DNA of 64,000 bases from SYIM01 sp041182885 (GTDB taxonomy: Bacteria > Pseudomonadota > Gammaproteobacteria > Burkholderiales > Burkholderiaceae_E): positions 6,758 through 70,757 of the forward strand of contig JBMSQB010000008.1 in the NCBI GenBank assembly GCA_049423065.1. Reading direction: 5' to 3'. Every line of letters starts with the position of its first letter. Position 1 is the first letter of the stretch. The notes beneath the pieces are model-generated. The model was not told where the DNA came from and did no database searches. It saw only the letters and a list, made by a program, of their open reading frames with translations. Below are positions 57,553-64,000 of this stretch, one piece after another. Made by a program: the position numbers and the translations under genes.

Positions 57553-58280
57553 TCGGTCAGCGTCCTTCCGGGCAAGGCCCGCGCCTCGACGGGATCAACG
57601 TCGGGCGGATTCATGGCGACCAGCCAGCAGGCAGGTGCGCGAAGCATGTCGGCAAGTTGCTGGGCCATGCTGCCCGCCTCGCCCGCAAGCACTTGAAACG
57701 AGGTCTGCACGGTACAGGTGAAGTCGGCGATCCATTCCCCGTGCGCGAGATACACCGATACCGTGACACCCGGCAGGGCGCTGTCGGTGAGCTCGACCCT
57801 GACTGCACGCTCGCCATTGCGTCCATCGCCGACCGCCATTCGGTCAGCCATGTCGGTCAGCGTCTGCAGCAGTTGCTCGCGGTGACCGCGATCGGATGGG
57901 GGCTGGTCACCAGTCCCTGTTTCGCCCGAGGCAGCAGGCGGTGCAATCAGGGGCAGGGCAGCGGGAAGGATCTCGACGGGGCGCGCAGCCTGCTCGCCCC
58001 GCGCATCGACCTCGAATGACCTTTGGCCATCACCCGGCGAGGCGGGGTCGGCCGACGCGGATTCGCCCAGCGTGCGCAACAGGCTGAACGGAGTGTCCAC
58101 CCGCGTCTCCGATGCCGACTCCGATTCTGTGCCTGCACCAAGCAGCGCAGCGGCGAACCGCTCTGCGAGCGCCTGATCGAACTCGCTGGGTGCCTCGCGC
58201 GCAGGTTGGCGGTGGCCCGGAAGGGTGCCACCGTCTCCGGCAAGCGTTCGGAGATCGAGCGAAACCGCGCGGTCAGACAT
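57549..58280 (-). CDS. sctP: T3SS needle-length regulator SctP
   Basis: A 243-residue protein with a low-complexity acidic and Ala/Pro-rich N-terminal two thirds and a compact C-terminal domain (about 150-225) with RVELTDSALPGVTVSVYL and WIADFTC. That domain, the length and the position between sctO and sctQ fit the SctP/HpaP needle-length and substrate-switch protein. The ATG at 58280 overlaps the sctO stop by eight bases; a longer frame to 58715 lies across sctO in another frame and is rejected. Sequence conservation in this family is low. Confidence 0.75.
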   Translation of the reverse strand: MSDRAVSLDLRTLAGDGGTLPGHRQPAREAPSEFDQALAERFAAALLGAGTESESASETRVDTPFSLLRTLGESASADPASPGDGQRSFEVDARGEQAARPVEILPAALPLIAPPAASGETGTGDQPPSDRGHREQLLQTLTDMADRMAVGDGRNGERAVRVELTDSALPGVTVSVYLAHGEWIADFTCTVQTSFQVLAGEAGSMAQQLADMLRAPACWLVAMNPPDVDPVEARALPGRTLTE

Positions 58281-58770
58281 CGGGCTCCTCCGACCACTGT
58301 TCACGCTCGCGCACGATTCCCGCCAGCTCCTCGAATTCAAGCTCCTCGCGTCGTTCGGCCTCTTTCGCAACGCCGGCGTGATGGCGGGTGACGAGTTCGG
58401 TGAATTTTTCACGCGTGGTGCGGGCTTCCCGGGCGGTGCCCTGCGCCTCGATGTGCCGCTTCTGCGCGTCCTCGCGAATGGACTTTGCCTTCTGAAGATC
58501 GGCCTCGTGTCGGGCTTCGGCGGCGCGCAGGATCGCGAGGTCTTCATGCAGCCTGAAAATATCGTTGACCTTGACCGGGCGGTTGATGACCTGGCGATAG
58601 AGCGTATCTTCCTCGATACGGGCATAGTCCCGGAACTCTGCAAGCGCGTGTTCACGCTGCTGCTCACCGCGATGGGCTTCCGACAACACCCCGCGCGCAA
58701 CCTGCAGCCCAGCATCCGCCTGCTGCTCCCGAAAGCGCTTGATCGACAGGAGTTCGTCGAGCGGCTGCAT
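58273..58770 (-). CDS. sctO: T3SS stalk protein SctO
   Basis: A 165-residue, highly charged, almost fully helical protein (about 15-160) that should form an antiparallel coiled coil like FliJ/SctO. It links the SctN ATPase to the SctV export gate. Identity is by predicted coiled coil, size and location between sctN and sctP; no sequence motif is decisive. It overlaps sctN by one base (TGATG) and sctP by eight. Confidence 0.82.
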   Translation of the reverse strand: MQPLDELLSIKRFREQQADAGLQVARGVLSEAHRGEQQREHALAEFRDYARIEEDTLYRQVINRPVKVNDIFRLHEDLAILRAAEARHEADLQKAKSIREDAQKRHIEAQGTAREARTTREKFTELVTRHHAGVAKEAERREELEFEELAGIVREREQWSEEPDV

Positions 58771-60128
58771 CAGCCGACCCCCAACTCGGTGGCTGGAATC
58801 TGAACGCCGGTAAGCTCGCTCAAGCCCGCCTGAGCCGACGAAAATGGTGACCGGTCATCGGTGCGCTGCTTTAGAAAGTCACGGATGACCTCGATCTTGT
58901 CGATCGCCTCATCGGTGGTTGCATCACCGCCGCGTTTGTATTCGCCGATTTTCACCAGAAGCTCAACCTCGGCGTATTTCGCCATCAGCTCGCGAAGGCG
59001 TCCCGCGGCAGCACGATGCTCCCGGCCGACCACTGCATTCTGTACACGGCTGGTTGAGGCCAGGATGTCGATCGCCGGATAGTGATTGGCCGCAGCCAGA
59101 TTCCGCGAAAGAATGATGTGCCCGTCGAGAATCGACCGGGTCTCGTCTGCAATCGGCTCGGTCATGTCGTCACCCTCCACCAGGACGGTGTAGAGGGCAG
59201 TGATTGAACCTCGGTCATTCATGCCGACGCGTTCCATAAGCTTGGGCAGCGTTGCAAACACCGAGGGTGGAAAGCCACGGCGGGTTGGCGGCTCGCCCGC
59301 TGCCAGCCCGATCTCGCGCTGCGCGCGGGCGAACCGCGTGACCGAGTCCATCAGAAACAGAACCTTACGGCCCTGGTCGCGGAAATATTCTGCGATGGCC
59401 GTGGCCACGTACGCAGCCTTGGCGCGTTCCATCGACGATTTGTCCGAGGTGGCGCATACAATTACCGAGCGGCGGCATCCCTCTTCACCCAGTTCGTTCT
59501 CAATGAACTCGCGAACCTCGCGGCCGCGCTCGCCGATCAGCGCGATGACGATGACATCAGCGGCGGCGCCCTTTACCAGCATGCCAAGCAGCGTGGATTT
59601 GCCGCCGCCTGCCGCTGCAAAAATTCCCATGCGCTGGCCTTCTCCGCAAGTGAGAAGGCCGTCGATTGCACGCACCCCAAGCGGCATCGGATCCTTGATG
59701 ATGCGGCGTCTCATCGGGTCAGGCGCGTCGGCAAACACCGGGTAGAAGCGATCGGCTTGCAGCGGACCCGCGGTGTCAGCATCGAGAGGGCGCCCCAGCC
59801 CGTCGAGCACCCGCCCCAGGAGTCCGTCGCCGACCGGGACCATATGCGCACGCCCGGTGGGCGTCACCTCGGTGTAGGCCGAGATGCCGTACATGTCGCC
59901 CAACGGTGTGAGAAGCGCCGCATCACGGGAAAAACCCACGACTTCCGCCTTCATTTCGAAGTCTTCGCCCGGATTGCGAAGAATGCAGACTTCGCCCACC
60001 TTCACCGCGGGAACGACGGCCTTGATGATGGTTCCCACCACCTGGATAACCCGTCCCTTGATCATGAGCGTGGGCGTGTCGTCGAGCGCCATTCGCATCA
60101 TGTCGGTGAGGTAGTCAAAGCTCTTCAC
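58770..60128 (-). CDS. sctN: T3SS ATPase SctN
   Basis: A 452-residue F1-like ATPase that strips chaperones and unfolds substrates. Seen: Walker A AAAGGGKST (171-179), slightly unlike the usual GSGVGKST; the Walker B region KVLFLMDSVTRFARAQREIGLAAGEPPTRRGFPPSVF; the catalytic-Glu region ALIGERGREVREF; and C-terminal SSVTAL-like helices. Start chosen: GTG at 60128 (KSFDYLTDMM), since longer frames run into sctL. It lies 22 bases after sctL. Confidence 0.96.
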   Translation of the reverse strand: MKSFDYLTDMMRMALDDTPTLMIKGRVIQVVGTIIKAVVPAVKVGEVCILRNPGEDFEMKAEVVGFSRDAALLTPLGDMYGISAYTEVTPTGRAHMVPVGDGLLGRVLDGLGRPLDADTAGPLQADRFYPVFADAPDPMRRRIIKDPMPLGVRAIDGLLTCGEGQRMGIFAAAGGGKSTLLGMLVKGAAADVIVIALIGERGREVREFIENELGEEGCRRSVIVCATSDKSSMERAKAAYVATAIAEYFRDQGRKVLFLMDSVTRFARAQREIGLAAGEPPTRRGFPPSVFATLPKLMERVGMNDRGSITALYTVLVEGDDMTEPIADETRSILDGHIILSRNLAAANHYPAIDILASTSRVQNAVVGREHRAAAGRLRELMAKYAEVELLVKIGEYKRGGDATTDEAIDKIEVIRDFLKQRTDDRSPFSSAQAGLSELTGVQIPATELGVG

Positions 60129-60150
60129 GGTTGGCCTGAATTGATTACGC

Positions 60151-60777
60151 TCAGACTCTGCTGCCCAGAACCTTCTGGAAGCCCTGCTCGATCGCCTGCA
60201 GTTGCGACTCGATGCTGGCCTCGACCAGGCCGATCTCGCTCTCGAGAATGGTGGCGTCATGCTTCAGACGGGGGTCGGCAACAATGTCGAGGATGCCCAC
60301 ACCGGGGAACTGCTCCAGGAGCTCCGAGGCACGCGCACGGACGTGCTCAACATGATCAGGGGCGATCCGGAGCGTAAGCTGACGCTGGGTGCGAAGCACC
60401 GAGAGGGCGCTTCGAACCACTGCCATGACCCGCTCGGTATCGGAAAAATCTGCCATCAGTCGGCGCACGGCGTCCATGACCAGGCTCACCATGCGCTGCT
60501 CGATTGAAGCGAAGAGTTCGACTGTGCGCGACGCGGTTTCTATCATCCGTTCGGTGAGCTCAAGTCTTGCCTCGTCCAGCCCCTGCTGATAGCCACGGGC
60601 CCGCTCGGCCTCGAGCTGTTGACGGGCCGAGCCCAGCAACTGCGCCGCCTCTTCGCGTGCGTGGTCGAGGAGCTGGGTGGCGTCGAACCAGGCGGCCGCC
60701 TCGGCCGCAGGCAGTACCGGGTCCGACGGATCAACCGATCCGAGCGATTTCGAATTTGTCAGGCGGATAAACGTCAT
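60151..60777 (-). CDS. sctL: T3SS ATPase stator SctL
   Basis: A 208-residue FliH/YscL-type protein. An N-terminal hydrophilic part and a long helix (about 30-95, ARGYQQGLDEARLELTERM, then VELFASIEQRMVSLVMDAVRRLM) precede a C-terminal domain with LRIAPDHVEHVRARASELLE and CDPRL-like IVADPRLKHDATILESEIGLVEASI. The final segment GLVEASIESQLQ is the family signature. ATG at 60777 is eight bases from the sctK stop. Longer upstream frames overlap sctK and are rejected. Confidence 0.92.
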   Translation of the reverse strand: MTFIRLTNSKSLGSVDPSDPVLPAAEAAAWFDATQLLDHAREEAAQLLGSARQQLEAERARGYQQGLDEARLELTERMIETASRTVELFASIEQRMVSLVMDAVRRLMADFSDTERVMAVVRSALSVLRTQRQLTLRIAPDHVEHVRARASELLEQFPGVGILDIVADPRLKHDATILESEIGLVEASIESQLQAIEQGFQKVLGSRV

Positions 60778-60784
60778 TGCATCC

Positions 60785-61456
60785 TCAGCCGCGTGTCGGC
60801 GCCGCCAACCCGGTGAGTGCGCTGTCCCAGCCGGGGAGCGCGGATTCGATCCAGGTGGAGTAACTCCGTATGACCAGGTTGACTTCGTCGGGATCGCCGG
60901 ACTCGGGGGCCGAGCCTGTCGCCTCATCGAACAGCGGACATTTGAGCAGCAGCCGCAGACCCAACGCGCGCGGCAGCGCCTCGCTTGCACGCTCGATCAG
61001 GCGCCAGCCGCGCTGCTGCAACGCCTCGACCAGCGCGTCAATATCACCAACCTGACGCCGGTCAGTGACCGGATAGGCGAGCGGCGAATGGTAGATGCGG
61101 TGCCAGTCATCCGGAGTCACCCACTCGTCGAGCTTTGCCAGCTCGGTACTGCGAACCACCCGGCGCAAGGCCCACTCAAGCACATCGATCGCAATGCGCC
61201 GGGCCAGGCCTGCAAGCTGGGGCTGCGGCAGCAGCGCCAGCCGATGCAGTGGCTGGGCCGGGTTGAGCTCAGCGTCTGCGGCCCCGAGCAATCCCGCAAG
61301 CGTGCGCGCGGGCCCTGGTTGTGAGGGATCGATCCCGGCAGGCACCCAGCGGGACAATCTGTCGGCGCTTGCGCCTCGAGCAGGGCTGTACAGGAAGTCG
61401 GTCACGCTCCGGGCCACGTCTGCCGGCAGCTGACCTAACACCTGTGAGGGGTTCAT
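60785..61456 (-). CDS. sctK: T3SS sorting-platform adaptor SctK
   Basis: A 223-residue cytoplasmic protein between sctJ and sctL. Low-similarity SctK proteins are recognised mainly by this location and by the helical pattern and Trp/Arg-rich middle (ALRRVVRSTELAKLDEWVTPDDW), which fits. The role is attachment of the SctQ pods to the inner-membrane ring. It overlaps sctJ by 4 bases (ATGA). No membrane segment is present. Confidence 0.75.
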   Translation of the reverse strand: MNPSQVLGQLPADVARSVTDFLYSPARGASADRLSRWVPAGIDPSQPGPARTLAGLLGAADAELNPAQPLHRLALLPQPQLAGLARRIAIDVLEWALRRVVRSTELAKLDEWVTPDDWHRIYHSPLAYPVTDRRQVGDIDALVEALQQRGWRLIERASEALPRALGLRLLLKCPLFDEATGSAPESGDPDEVNLVIRSYSTWIESALPGWDSALTGLAAPTRG

Positions 61457-62259
61457 GGGGCGGGCGGCGCGCGATCGTCCGGCGCGGCTCCAATTCGTCC
61501 CGAGCGGCGCAGGAACCAGTACACCCCTGCGCCAGCGGCTGCGGCCGCGATCAGCACCAATACGATCAGGAGAGCAACCAGACTCCAGATGGAGCCCGCT
61601 TCCACGCGCACGCCCAGCACATTGGAGGGGCTATCAGACGGCTCGGGCAGTGCCACCGCGGAGGGCACCAGCACGGTTGAAACACGATCGCTGGTCAGTC
61701 CGGGAATGCTGTTGGTGACAAGGCGGCGGACCTGTGGCTGCAAGGCCTCGAGGTTGGCCTCGGATCGATGCTTGATGAACACGGCGGCCGATGCGGGCAT
61801 TGGCGGTTCGCCCCCCGAACCCCGCTCAGGCAGCACCAGATGGACGCGCGCAAACAGCACGCCGTCGATGCGTGAGAGCGTCGCCGACAGGTCCTGCGAC
61901 AAGGCATAAAGGTATCGTGCACGCTCTTCGACGGGCGATGAAATGAGACCGTCCTTGCGGAAGACCTCGCCCATGCCTGCGAAACGCTCGCGCGGCAGGC
62001 CCATGACGCGAAGGGTATCCACCGCGCGCGCTGACTGGTTTGCGGGCACGCGAACCCCGACCATTCCCTCCTTGCCGGAGACCTTGCTGGCGTCAATTCC
62101 CTGATTGATGAGCGCAGCAATCACCTCGTTGGCATCGGCTTCGGGCACCGAGGCAAGGAGCTCAACCCGCCCCGAACAGCCCGCGAGGACCAAACCAAGC
62201 AGAAGCGCTCCGAGCAGCCGCCGGAGCGCATTCAGAGCGGGAAAAGAGAGGGTCTTCAC
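61453..62259 (-). CDS. sctJ: T3SS inner-membrane ring lipoprotein SctJ
   Basis: A 268-residue lipoprotein of the YscJ/PrgK/FliF family. Seen: lipobox LAGC with Cys28, ring-building domain 1 (VELLASVPEADANEVIAALINQGIDASKV), KDGLISSPVEERARYLYALSQDLSATLSRIDGV in domain 2, and one C-terminal membrane helix (about 228-252) followed by a short basic tail. It starts with GTG at 62259, overlapping the sctI stop. It forms the basal-body ring with SctD, whose gene is outside the window. Confidence 0.96.
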   Translation of the reverse strand: MKTLSFPALNALRRLLGALLLGLVLAGCSGRVELLASVPEADANEVIAALINQGIDASKVSGKEGMVGVRVPANQSARAVDTLRVMGLPRERFAGMGEVFRKDGLISSPVEERARYLYALSQDLSATLSRIDGVLFARVHLVLPERGSGGEPPMPASAAVFIKHRSEANLEALQPQVRRLVTNSIPGLTSDRVSTVLVPSAVALPEPSDSPSNVLGVRVEAGSIWSLVALLIVLVLIAAAAAGAGVYWFLRRSGRIGAAPDDRAPPAP

Positions 62260-62705
62260 TGGGTCTTCAGAATATTTTCAAGGCTTTGGGTGGACTTGCT
62301 GACCGCCTTGCCGACCAGTTCATACTGAACCGCCGACTGCAGCAACATGGTCTGCACGCGCAGCATGTCCGAAACCGTGATGTCGGGCTTGTTCAAGACT
62401 TCGCCGGTCGCGCGCCAGGCGTTGGTGATGTCGTTTGAAGCCGACTGCAGTCCCTGAAGGATGGCGTCGCCCAGCGTTCGCGGCGCCGATGGGTCAGCCT
62501 GCGTGGATGCTGGCTGCGTGCCGACCACCACCGACGCGGGATCCTGCGACACAGCGCCAACGTCACCGGCCCCAGCCCCGGGGACGTCTGCGAGGGCGAG
62601 CTGAAAGCGCGTAACGTCTGGGGCGTTGGCGGTTGGAGAAACTGCAGGGAGGTCAACAGGCACTGCCTTCGCAAAAGCGCCAACGAGGTTCGCTGGATCG
62701 ATCAT
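62256..62705 (-). CDS. sctI: T3SS inner rod protein SctI
   Basis: A 149-residue protein upstream of sctJ. The C-terminal 60 residues (about 90-149) form the helix expected of rod proteins, with NKPDITVSDMLRVQTMLLQSAVQYELVGKAVSKSTQSLENILKTQ; the DMLRVQ and YELVGK patterns are the SctI family hallmarks. A perfect AGGAGG at 62714-62719 lies eight bases upstream of ATG 62705; a TTG two codons earlier is unlikely. The strong site fits a subunit needed in several copies. Confidence 0.93.
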   Translation of the reverse strand: MIDPANLVGAFAKAVPVDLPAVSPTANAPDVTRFQLALADVPGAGAGDVGAVSQDPASVVVGTQPASTQADPSAPRTLGDAILQGLQSASNDITNAWRATGEVLNKPDITVSDMLRVQTMLLQSAVQYELVGKAVSKSTQSLENILKTQ

Positions 62706-62707
62706 TT

Positions 62708-63178
62708 TCAAGCCTCCTGCTGGTCGGGCAGCCCTAGCATACGCCGGGCGATGCGACCTGCATGGTCATCAGCAGGACGCTCGGTCAAGCCACGAAGTAT
62801 CCTAAAACTTTCGGATGTTCGCCCGGATAGCTTCAGCGCCACGCCATGAAACGCGCGAATCAGCGCGGAATCGTCGCGCGGATCGGACATTTGCAGGGCG
62901 GTGTTTGCCGAATGCGGCGCAGAAACCAGCCCCTCTGCACGCTCGAGCACACGAATCGCTTCTTCAGGGCGACTGCTGTTCAGCAGAGCAAGCGCAAGCC
63001 CGATATGGGGCAATGAACTGGCAGGGGAAAGCTCGATCAGCGCGTTGAAGATTCTTGAAGCCTGGTCGAGCCAGCCCCGTCCCGCAGCCACCAGACCAAT
63101 TTCGGCCATCATGCGGAACTCGTGCGGGGTGAGCGGGTCTGCCCATGATGCGGTGTCCAGCGTTGCCCCGCTTTCCAT
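62708..63178 (-). CDS. TPR-like T3SS-associated protein (SctG/HrpB1-like candidate)
   Basis: A 156-residue soluble protein with tandem helices resembling tetratricopeptide repeats (AEIGLVAAGRGWLDQASRIFNALIEL, about 25-50; ALALLNSSRPEEAIRVLERAEG, about 63-85; RAFHGVALKLSGRTSESFRILR). The pattern is like YscG/PscG co-chaperones of the needle subunit or HrpB1/HrpK. The start is ATG at 63178, sharing one base with the preceding stop (TGATG). It lies between an LcrH-like chaperone and sctI. The needle gene itself is not visible, so the partner is unknown. Confidence 0.6.
   Translation of the reverse strand: MESGATLDTASWADPLTPHEFRMMAEIGLVAAGRGWLDQASRIFNALIELSPASSLPHIGLALALLNSSRPEEAIRVLERAEGLVSAPHSANTALQMSDPRDDSALIRAFHGVALKLSGRTSESFRILRGLTERPADDHAGRIARRMLGLPDQQEA
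62714..62719 (-). promoter_or_regulatory. Perfect Shine-Dalgarno (AGGAGG) for sctI
   Basis: AGGAGG on the minus strand lies inside the 3' end of the preceding gene, eight bases from the sctI ATG. It decides the start at 62705 over the TTG at 62711 and is the strongest site seen in the T3SS arm. Confidence 0.7.
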
Positions 63179-63654
63179 CAACTACCCTGGCTCAGCAACT
63201 CGCGAAGCGCCCGCGCGCGGGCCGCGATGGCGGCGTGCTGAGGATCGGCCGCCAGCGTTTCGGCCGCCTGAAGAAGGTCGGCTGCCATGGGGGCCTCCAT
63301 GGCAATCAGGTCTTCGGCCATCGCCAGCACATGCGCAGGATTTTCCGGCTCGGCTGCGTAGGCGAGAGAGTGCATCATGGCGGCCTGCCCAACGTCGCCC
63401 AGCCCGAGCAGACTGTGGCCAAACCCTGACAACACCCGCGGCTCGGTGGGGCGCTGCGCAAACAGGAATGCGAATACCGAAAGCGCCTGCTCGAACTGTT
63501 CGGCGGCGAGCAACCGGAACCCGAATCCATACAGTCGCTCGAATGCGGCGGCGTTCAAAGCCGGACCGGTTTGTGCGGGCTGCTGCAGGTTGCGGAGGTT
63601 TCCGGCGAGGAGTTCGTTGCTCTGGCGAACCAGTTCTTCGAAGGGCATGTCCAT
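63178..63654 (-). CDS. LcrH/SycD-family T3SS chaperone (class II)
   Basis: A 158-residue protein with three TPR motifs: LYGFGFRLLAAEQFEQALSVFAFLFA (about 43-68), RVLSGFGHSLLGLGDVGQAAMMHSLAYA (about 75-102) and HVLAMAEDLIAMEAPMAADLLQAAETLA. The sequence YGFGFRLL-AAEQFEQA-FLFA-RVLSGFGHSLLGLG follows the SycD/LcrH pattern, which binds translocator proteins before export. ATG at 63654 has AGGAG about 10 bases upstream; longer frames run into the next gene. In Bordetella, bcrH genes are near the translocators bopB/bopD, which would then lie past the right edge. Confidence 0.82.
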   Translation of the reverse strand: MDMPFEELVRQSNELLAGNLRNLQQPAQTGPALNAAAFERLYGFGFRLLAAEQFEQALSVFAFLFAQRPTEPRVLSGFGHSLLGLGDVGQAAMMHSLAYAAEPENPAHVLAMAEDLIAMEAPMAADLLQAAETLAADPQHAAIAARARALRELLSQGS

Positions 63655-63676
63655 CGTGGTGAGACTCCTCTGGGAT

Positions 63677-64000
63677 TCAGATCCGGGCGATTGATTTGTT
63701 GGTCTCGGAACGCGAACGGTCGATCTCGGCGACCATGTCGAGCACCTTGTTGAACGCTTCGCGGGCGGTCTGTGCCTCTTCGTTCGAGGCCGAGTAGGCC
63801 GCTTCGGCCTTCTTGGCGTTGGCTTCGTGCTCCTGGGATTCAGCCTGAGTGCGGCTTGCTGCGCGGCTCGCGACCGCGCCAACTACCTTGGCGGTTCCGT
63901 CGATAAACTTTTCGCTGGTCTGGCTGAGCGTGTTCAGGAGTTGGCTGCGGGTGGTGAGGTATTGAAACTTCATTTCGTCTTGCTTGTCGATCGGCGCCCG
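63677..64000 (-). CDS. Coiled-coil T3SS-associated protein, possibly the 3' end of a longer gene
   Basis: The minus strand is open from the right edge to the stop at 63677. An ATG at 63973 would give 98 residues; the nine codons before it (ending PIDKQDE) are also open, so the frame may belong to a longer protein. The sequence is helical, Ala/Glu/Arg-rich with no Trp or Cys (AKKAEAAYSASNEEAQTARE). It lacks the WSVIYN-type motif of needle subunits. Candidates are a translocator tail or a small T3SS protein. No Shine-Dalgarno is evident before the ATG. The gene following it is an LcrH-like chaperone, so a secreted partner is plausible. Confidence 0.5.
   Translation of the reverse strand, partial: RAPIDKQDEMKFQYLTTRSQLLNTLSQTSEKFIDGTAKVVGAVASRAASRTQAESQEHEANAKKAEAAYSASNEEAQTAREAFNKVLDMVAEIDRSRSETNKSIARI

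Noticed and set aside
57549..58715. 388-residue form of SctP
   Set aside because: The first 145 residues are an out-of-frame reading of sctO; the ATG at 58280 with the 8-base overlap fits the operon pattern.
63970..64000. Second minus-strand frame ending in TGA at the ATGA of the edge gene (GRRSTSKTK tail)
   Set aside because: Only nine codons are visible and the alternative frame is equally open; it cannot be decided from this window.
1..64000. tRNA, rRNA, CRISPR, insertion sequence or prophage
   Set aside because: No cloverleaf-like segment, direct-repeat array, transposase, integrase or phage gene was recognised, and gaps are too short to hide most of these.

Overview
The window reads as chromosomal DNA of a GC-rich betaproteobacterium, most likely Burkholderiales. 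The conserved blocks queF-dapC-dapD-prmB, rpsB-tsf-pyrH-frr-uppS-cdsA-dxr-rseP-bamA-skp-lpxD-fabZ-lpxA-lpxB-rnhB, ppsR/ppsA and smpB/ratA-rnfH-guaB-guaA follow the order familiar from Bordetella and Burkholderia. I see no tRNA, rRNA, CRISPR array, insertion sequence or phage gene. Coding is very dense, most neighbouring genes overlap or nearly touch, and no gene-free gap exceeds about 180 bases.

Layout. 1-859 is the 5' part of a 3-hydroxyacyl-CoA dehydrogenase, followed by a divergent glutathione S-transferase. 1589-7532 (minus) is a queF-dapC-dapD-arsC-like-prmB-ABC-F run. 7642-13451 (plus) holds smc, zipA and a thioinosine phosphorylase. 13455-16819 (minus) holds glnD and map. 17000-32312 (plus) is a long translation and envelope operon: ribosomal protein S2, EF-Ts, UMP kinase, ribosome recycling, isoprenoid and phospholipid synthesis, outer-membrane assembly, lipid A synthesis, RNase HII and an rRNA methyltransferase. 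32282-38216 covers divergent ppsR and ppsA, then a CBS/DUF294 protein and a DEDDh exonuclease. 38230-42660 covers smpB, divergent ratA-rnfH, and guaB-guaA.

The accessory part starts at about 42661. A methyltransferase gene near 40% GC (42685-43323) sits directly behind guaA. Next come an orphan tricarboxylate-type binding protein and a quinone oxidoreductase. From 45491 to the right edge lies a type III secretion locus. On the minus strand, read from the right, it runs: a coiled-coil protein at the edge, an LcrH-like chaperone, a TPR-like protein, then sctI, J, K, L, N, O, P, Q, R, S, T, U, a small chaperone-like gene and sctC. This order matches the Bordetella bsc locus as I recall it.

Beyond sctC is a partner-switching regulatory module: a STAS anti-anti-sigma protein, an RsbW/BtrW-type kinase, and three consecutive membrane receptors. 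One receptor ends right after a HAMP-like segment, one fuses a sensor/HAMP-like front end to a multi-span (about 12 helices) MFS-like membrane domain, and one carries a SpoIIE-type PP2C phosphatase. The three receptors and the kinase form one overlapping operon, so a shared signalling route is likely. It probably ends at a sigma factor outside this window that switches secretion on. The remaining T3SS genes (sctV, sctD, needle, translocators, gatekeeper) are also not in view and should lie past the right edge or elsewhere.
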